DNA of 10,171 nucleotides, taken from positions 1-10,171 of the forward strand of contig JAYUCJ010000102.1 in assembly GCA_043740415.1 (NCBI GenBank), read 5' to 3'. The stretch comes from Aalborgiella sp043740415 (GTDB taxonomy: Bacteria > Pseudomonadota > Gammaproteobacteria > Burkholderiales > Burkholderiaceae_C). The notes below the pieces were generated by a model. The model did no database searches, had not been told where the DNA came from, and was given only the letters and a program-made list of their open reading frames with translations. Positions 7,021 through 10,171 of this stretch are shown one piece after another (position 1 is the stretch's first letter; each line of letters opens with the position of its first letter). Both the position numbers and the translations under genes were made by a program.

Positions 7021-7038
7021 TGGTAAGCGTACTTACCA
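7021..7038. promoter_or_regulatory. Perfect inverted repeat, candidate operator for the Bug-type gene
   Basis: TGGTAAG (7021-7027), spacer CGTA and CTTACCA (7032-7038) form a perfect 7-bp dyad 29 nt upstream of the ATG at 6991. The dyad fits a dimeric repressor site; TGGT...ACCA half-sites are common for GntR-family regulators, which often control carboxylate genes. A TATAGA at 7005-7000 (- strand) could be the -10 box, with the dyad covering the -35 area. No U run follows on either strand, so it is unlikely to be a terminator for lysA. No regulator gene lies nearby. Confidence 0.4.
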
Positions 7039-7055
7039 GAATTTCGCTTTGACTT

Positions 7056-8381
7056 TCAATGCGGTAATATTTCACCACGAATTTGGTCAGCCGTGGTTTC
7101 ACGCTGACGAATCAAGTGTGCTTTGTCACCATCCACCAATACTTCCGCAGCACGGCCACGGGTGTTGTAGTTGCTGGCCATGCTCATGCAATACGCGCCG
7201 GCAGACAGCACGGCGAGCAAATCGCCTTGTTTGACGTTCAAAGCGCGGTCACGGCCAATCCAGTCGCCGCTTTCGCAAACCGGGCCTACGACGTCATAAA
7301 TAACAGTATTTTTGGATGTAGCCGGCGTTTTTATTGCCTGAAGTGCTACGTTAATAATAGCGTGATAAGCTTGATACATGGCAGGCCGAGGCAGGTCGTT
7401 CATGGCCGCGTCGATGATGCAGAAGTTCTTTTGCTCACCCGGTTTGAGGTACAACACCTCAGTCACGCAGATGCCAGCATTGCCGACGAGGGAGCGACCT
7501 GGCTCTATCATCAGCTGCCGTTGCCCAAAACCGCGCGCATCGAGTTTGGCCAATAATTTGTGCCACAAAGCATCGGCTGCGGGTGGGGTTTCACCGTTGT
7601 AGTTGATGCCCAAACCGCCACCAAAATCGAGGTGGTGAATAGGAATGCCCGCCGCTTCAATGCTTTCCACCAAGTCCAGCACGCGATCCACCGCGTCTAA
7701 ATACGGGCTTTCAAGCGTGATTTGCGAGCCAATGTGGCAGTCTATGCCTATGACTTTCAGGCCAGGCAAGGCGGCAGCACGCTGGTAAGTGGCCAAGGTG
7801 CGGTCATGCGCGACGCCAAACTTGCTGCCTTTCAGTCCAGTCGAAATGTACGGGTGGGTTTGCGGGTCGACATTGGGGTTGACGCGCAGGCTGACATGGG
7901 CAGTTTTGCCGATAGAAAGCGCAACTTCGCTCAAAACCTCTAGTTCGGCCTCGCTTTCCACGTTAAAGCAGCCCACGCCAGCTTGCAGGGCTTGTTTCAT
8001 CTCAGCACGCGTTTTGCCAACGCCAGAAAAAATCACCCTACTTGGGTCGCCGCCAGCAGCGATGACGCGGTCTAATTCACCACCGGAAACGATGTCAAAC
8101 CCGCAACCGGTTTTGGCAAAAACTTGCAACACCCCCAAAGACGAATTGGCTTTCATCGCGTAGTGCACGCGCGCCTGGCGACCTGCAAAACCGCGTTGGT
8201 AGGCGGCTAAAGCATCGAGCATGGACGCTTTAGAGTAAACGAACAAAGGTGTGCCGTGTTGGGCTGCTAAATCTGCAACGTGTTGGTTTTCAACATGCAA
8301 AGCGCCGTTTTTGTAGGCAATGTGGGGGTGACCGGGGAGTAAAGCTGTAGAGTTTGGCGGCATGGATGCTGTAAATGACAT
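7056..8381 (-). CDS. lysA: Diaminopimelate decarboxylase LysA, with an in-frame repeat insertion
   Basis: PLP enzyme of 441 residues that decarboxylates meso-diaminopimelate to L-lysine, the last step of lysine synthesis, in the cytoplasm. The PLP-binding lysine is Lys77 in VHYAMKANSS. Other motifs are HIGSQ (His216), DFGGGLGI (around 252-257), IEPGRS (around 293) and the substrate/PLP motif CESGD with Cys369. AYCMSMASNYN comes near the C-terminus. Residues about 341-358 (INVALQAIKTPATSKNTV, between MYQAYHAI and YDVVGPVCESGD) are encoded by copy 3 of the dispersed repeat. From memory of other LysA proteins this linker is normally several residues shorter. All catalytic motifs remain, so the enzyme should be active. 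Two in-frame ATGs (8381 and 8363) are possible starts and neither has a good ribosome site. It lies 19 bp after lptM and is presumably co-transcribed with it. No lysine riboswitch was seen. Confidence 0.97.
   Translation of the reverse strand: MSFTASMPPNSTALLPGHPHIAYKNGALHVENQHVADLAAQHGTPLFVYSKASMLDALAAYQRGFAGRQARVHYAMKANSSLGVLQVFAKTGCGFDIVSGGELDRVIAAGGDPSRVIFSGVGKTRAEMKQALQAGVGCFNVESEAELEVLSEVALSIGKTAHVSLRVNPNVDPQTHPYISTGLKGSKFGVAHDRTLATYQRAAALPGLKVIGIDCHIGSQITLESPYLDAVDRVLDLVESIEAAGIPIHHLDFGGGLGINYNGETPPAADALWHKLLAKLDARGFGQRQLMIEPGRSLVGNAGICVTEVLYLKPGEQKNFCIIDAAMNDLPRPAMYQAYHAIINVALQAIKTPATSKNTVIYDVVGPVCESGDWIGRDRALNVKQGDLLAVLSAGAYCMSMASNYNTRGRAAEVLVDGDKAHLIRQRETTADQIRGEILPH
7309..7361 (-). 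repeat. Short dispersed repeat, copy 3, inside lysA
   Basis: The core at 7319-7339 (- strand) matches copy 2 at 20 of 21 bases. The hairpin half is retained in shortened form: GCTA (7345-7348) with TAGC (7358-7361). A T run (7309-7313) lies 5 nt from the core, against 6 nt in copies 1 and 2. The whole unit is read through in the lysA frame without a stop or frameshift. It has the same orientation as copy 1 and is opposite to copy 2. Confidence 0.72.
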
Positions 8382-8400
8382 AACGGGAATGAAAAAATGC

Positions 8401-8658
8401 TTATTTGGCAGCGGGTGGCGTCATGGGTGTGCGCGTGCTGGAGGTGCCGTTTTTGTCGGCATCGCTTGTTACGGGGGTGCTGAGCGTCTCGACAATGCTT
8501 GAGCGTTGCGCTGCTTCAGGTGACGTTGGCAAATACAGCGAGCCGCGCTGCCCGCAGCCTGCTATGACGAATAAGCCCAAAGCTGCACAGACTATGAGCA
8601 CGTTTCGCAACAAGACGCTTGTAATTTTGTTACTATGGCTCGAATGACTATTTTTCAT
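8401..8658 (-). CDS. lptM: LptM (YifL) family small outer-membrane lipoprotein
   Basis: Lipoprotein of 85 residues. After a polar N-region comes a hydrophobic helix ending in the lipobox V-I-A-G-C, with Cys35 as the lipidated residue. It is followed directly by GQRGSLYLP, the short conserved motif of LptM/YifL (CG-x-x-G-x-LY-x-P). In E. coli LptM helps the LPS translocon LptD mature; transferring that role here is by family. The tail (residues 45-85) is low complexity, rich in Ser/Thr/Pro, and probably disordered. Position between lysA and cyaY is the usual arrangement in betaproteobacteria. The start at 8658 leaves about 19 residues before the hydrophobic core, a little long, with only a weak AAAGAG ribosome site; no better ATG exists. 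It lies 19 bp upstream of lysA. Confidence 0.88.
   Translation of the reverse strand: MKNSHSSHSNKITSVLLRNVLIVCAALGLFVIAGCGQRGSLYLPTSPEAAQRSSIVETLSTPVTSDADKNGTSSTRTPMTPPAAK
8628..8636 (+). promoter_or_regulatory. Candidate extended -10 for cyaY, inside lptM
   Basis: TGTTACTAT reads as TG-n-TACTAT, an extended -10 form, about 50 bp before the cyaY ATG. No good -35 is visible 16-18 bp upstream. The gap between the divergent genes is only 28 bp, so the cyaY promoter must lie at least partly within lptM. Tentative. Confidence 0.2.
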
Positions 8659-8680
8659 GATTTAACTCTTTCTGACTAGC

Positions 8681-8686
8681 ATTGTA
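8681..8686 (-). promoter_or_regulatory. Candidate -10 box for lptM-lysA next to the cyaY start
   Basis: On the - strand this is TACAAT, five of six matches to the -10 consensus, placed to give a leader of about 15 nt before the lptM ATG. It abuts the cyaY start codon. No clear -35 was found in the first codons of cyaY, so the call is weak. Confidence 0.25.
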
Positions 8687-9019
8687 ATGACTGACCTTGA
8701 ATTTTTAGACCAAGCCGAAAGTGCCCTCAAAGCGATTGAGGCATGCTGTGACCGCATCAACGATGCCGGCGAGGCTGATATCGATAACCAGCGCACGGGT
8801 GGCATGATCACCCTGAGCTTTGAAAACAAAAGCCAAATTGTCGTGAATTTGCAAAAACCGCTGCAAGAGATTTGGCTGGCCGCTAAACGCGGCGGTTACC
8901 ACTATAAGTTTGTCAATGGTCAATGGCAAGACACCAAAAGCCAGGCAGAGCTGTTTGCCCATTTGTCTGCTTGCGCGAGCGAACAAGCGCAAGCTGGCTT
9001 AGTTTTTAAACAAATCTAA
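8687..9019 (+). CDS. cyaY: Iron-sulfur cluster assembly protein CyaY (frataxin)
   Basis: Small acidic cytoplasmic protein of 110 residues, the bacterial frataxin, which binds iron and IscS and modulates Fe-S cluster assembly. The N-terminal helix (MTDLEFLDQAESALKAIEACCDRIND) is acidic. It is followed by the beta-sheet with family motifs DIDNQRTGGMITLSFENKSQIVVNLQKPLQEIWLAAKRGGYHYKF, matching CyaY consensus features such as the G-M-I-T-L strand, I-V-V-N-x-Q and P-x-x-x-I-W-x-A. Length is typical (about 105-110). It is transcribed divergently from lptM with only 28 bp between starts, and its last 21 bp overlap the end of the PBP1A gene on the other strand. No evident Shine-Dalgarno precedes the ATG. 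Confidence 0.96.
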   Translation: MTDLEFLDQAESALKAIEACCDRINDAGEADIDNQRTGGMITLSFENKSQIVVNLQKPLQEIWLAAKRGGYHYKFVNGQWQDTKSQAELFAHLSACASEQAQAGLVFKQI

Positions 9020-10171
9020 TATTGAGCTTTTCTCTTCGGCGCTGGCTGGTTTTGCTTCACCTGGGCTCAGATTGAGCAGTTCGTCTTGCTCTTTCTTAGG
9101 CAGTCCCCATGTGTCGCCTAAGCCTAAACTGCGTATGCCAGCACCCGCAAATTCGGTGTAAGCCCAGTCACCATTGGCCTTGGTGAGTCCTAGGGGGGGC
9201 GTCAAAGTTGCAATGGGCACGCCTTGCAAAGCTTGCTGCATAAAGTTGATCCAAATCGGCAAGCTCAAACCGCCGCCCGTTTCTGCATTGCTACTGCCTA
9301 ATGGTTTGGGGTTGTCATAGCCCATCCAAACCACAGCGGTCAGCGTGGGGTGAAAGCCCGCAAACCATGCATCAATGGCGTCATTGGTGGTACCCGTTTT
9401 TCCGAAAATGTCGTTACGACCAAGTATGCGTTTCGCACTTGCAGCTGTACCAACGCTTGTCACTTCTTGCAGCAAACTGTTCATCACAAAAGCGTTGCGC
9501 GCATCAATCACGCGCATGGGTTCATCCAAAACAGGGGGCTTTGTCTCCACGATGACAGCGCCTTTGTAGTCGGTTATTTTCCGAATCAAATAAGGGTTGA
9601 CGCGGTAGCCGCCATTGGCAAACACGGAATACGCTGTGGCCATTTGCATAGGCGTGGTAGAGCCGGCACCTAAAGCCATGGTCAAGTAGGGCGGGTGTCG
9701 CTCTGCTTCAAAACCAAACTTGGTGATCCAATCTTGTGTATTTTGAGTTCCCACTTCTTTCAGAATACGGATGGAAATCATGTTTTTTGATTTTGCCAAA
9801 CCGGTACGCATCGTCATAGGGCCGTCAAACTTGCCATCAAAGTTCTTCGGTTCCCAAGGTTGCCCGCCAGTGACGGTAGCATCAAAGAACAAAGGTGCAT
9901 CGTTGATAACAGTAGACGGCGACAGACCTTTTTCTAGCGACGCAGAATAAACAAAAGGCTTGAAGCTCGAACCCGGTTGGCGCCAAGCTTGCGTCGCATG
10001 GTTGAATTTGCTTTTGTCAAAATCAAAACCACCGACCAAGGCTTTGATGGCACCATCGCGCGGGTCTAATGCAACAAAAGCACTCTCGACCTCAGGTAAC
10101 TGCGCAATTTCCCATGTGTTTTTAGGGGTTTTAATGACGCGAATCAACGCGCCACGCCGCAATTTAATATT
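8999..10171 (-). CDS. mrcA: Penicillin-binding protein 1A (C-terminal transpeptidase part, 5' end off window)
   Basis: The frame is open to the right edge. About 390 residues are visible of a bifunctional class A PBP that usually runs 750-850, so the glycosyltransferase domain lies outside the window. The enzyme is inner-membrane anchored and cross-links peptidoglycan in the periplasm. All three transpeptidase motifs are present: SxxK in QPGSSFKPF (nucleophile Ser, codon 9968-9970), SxN as SKN (9782-9790), and KTGT in FGKTGTTND (9389-9400). The segment before the first motif, AFVALDPRDGAIKALVGGFDFDKSKFNHATQA, is typical PBP1A. The C-terminus ends SSILDLFKN, like relatives, so the stop looks native. 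The final 21 bases overlap cyaY tail to tail. A TTG at 10162 is not the start, since the frame continues upstream. The symbols ponA and mrcA are both used. Confidence 0.95.
   Translation of the reverse strand, partial: NIKLRRGALIRVIKTPKNTWEIAQLPEVESAFVALDPRDGAIKALVGGFDFDKSKFNHATQAWRQPGSSFKPFVYSASLEKGLSPSTVINDAPLFFDATVTGGQPWEPKNFDGKFDGPMTMRTGLAKSKNMISIRILKEVGTQNTQDWITKFGFEAERHPPYLTMALGAGSTTPMQMATAYSVFANGGYRVNPYLIRKITDYKGAVIVETKPPVLDEPMRVIDARNAFVMNSLLQEVTSVGTAASAKRILGRNDIFGKTGTTNDAIDAWFAGFHPTLTAVVWMGYDNPKPLGSSNAETGGGLSLPIWINFMQQALQGVPIATLTPPLGLTKANGDWAYTEFAGAGIRSLGLGDTWGLPKKEQDELLNLSPGEAKPASAEEKSSILDLFKN

Noticed and set aside
8382..8400. Possible lysine riboswitch or attenuator upstream of lysA.
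   Set aside because: Only 19 bp separate lptM and lysA, and no structured leader is possible there or in the 28 bp before lptM.

Overview
The window reads as a chromosomal segment of a betaproteobacterium, most likely Burkholderiales and Comamonadaceae-like. The basis is the protein types and gene order (ResB/CcsB cytochrome c maturation, MsrPQ, LysA-LptM-CyaY-PBP1A, and a Bug-type solute receptor, a family greatly expanded in Burkholderiales), plus moderate GC. This taxonomic call is inference from recognised families, not from a database search. Coding density is high, and no stretch over 300 bases lacks a gene. No tRNA, rRNA, CRISPR array, transposase or phage gene was seen.

Left part, + strand: the 3' portion of resB (2-1243, open at the window edge) overlaps ccsB (1243-2610). 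Together they encode the System II apparatus that delivers heme to apocytochromes c outside the cytoplasmic membrane. A strong rho-independent terminator follows (2629-2654). Next comes msrP-msrQ (2760-4391), the Tat-exported molybdenum enzyme that repairs oxidised methionines in periplasmic proteins and its heme-b membrane partner.

Middle, - strand: an MmgE/PrpD-family protein (4478-5854) and a Bug/TctC-type periplasmic solute-binding protein (6011-6991). These look like a small accessory carboxylate uptake/catabolism pair set into an otherwise housekeeping block.

Right part: lysA (7056-8381) and the small lipoprotein gene lptM (8401-8658) form a - strand pair. They are divergent from cyaY (frataxin, + strand, 8687-9019), with only 28 bp between starts. 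cyaY converges on, and overlaps by 21 bp, the 3' end of a PBP1A gene (8999 to the window end, - strand).

The most unusual signal is a short dispersed repeat of about 54 bp, present three times (4420-4473, 5906-5959, 7309-7361). Each copy has a 21-bp core differing by one base from the middle copy, and a small adjoining hairpin. Two copies flank the MmgE/PrpD gene in inverted orientation. The third lies inside lysA and is translated in frame, in a loop just before the conserved YDVVGPVCESGD segment. This resembles in principle the Rickettsia palindromic elements that insert in frame into genes. Apart from this the region is conventional, and I found no convincing new multi-gene system.
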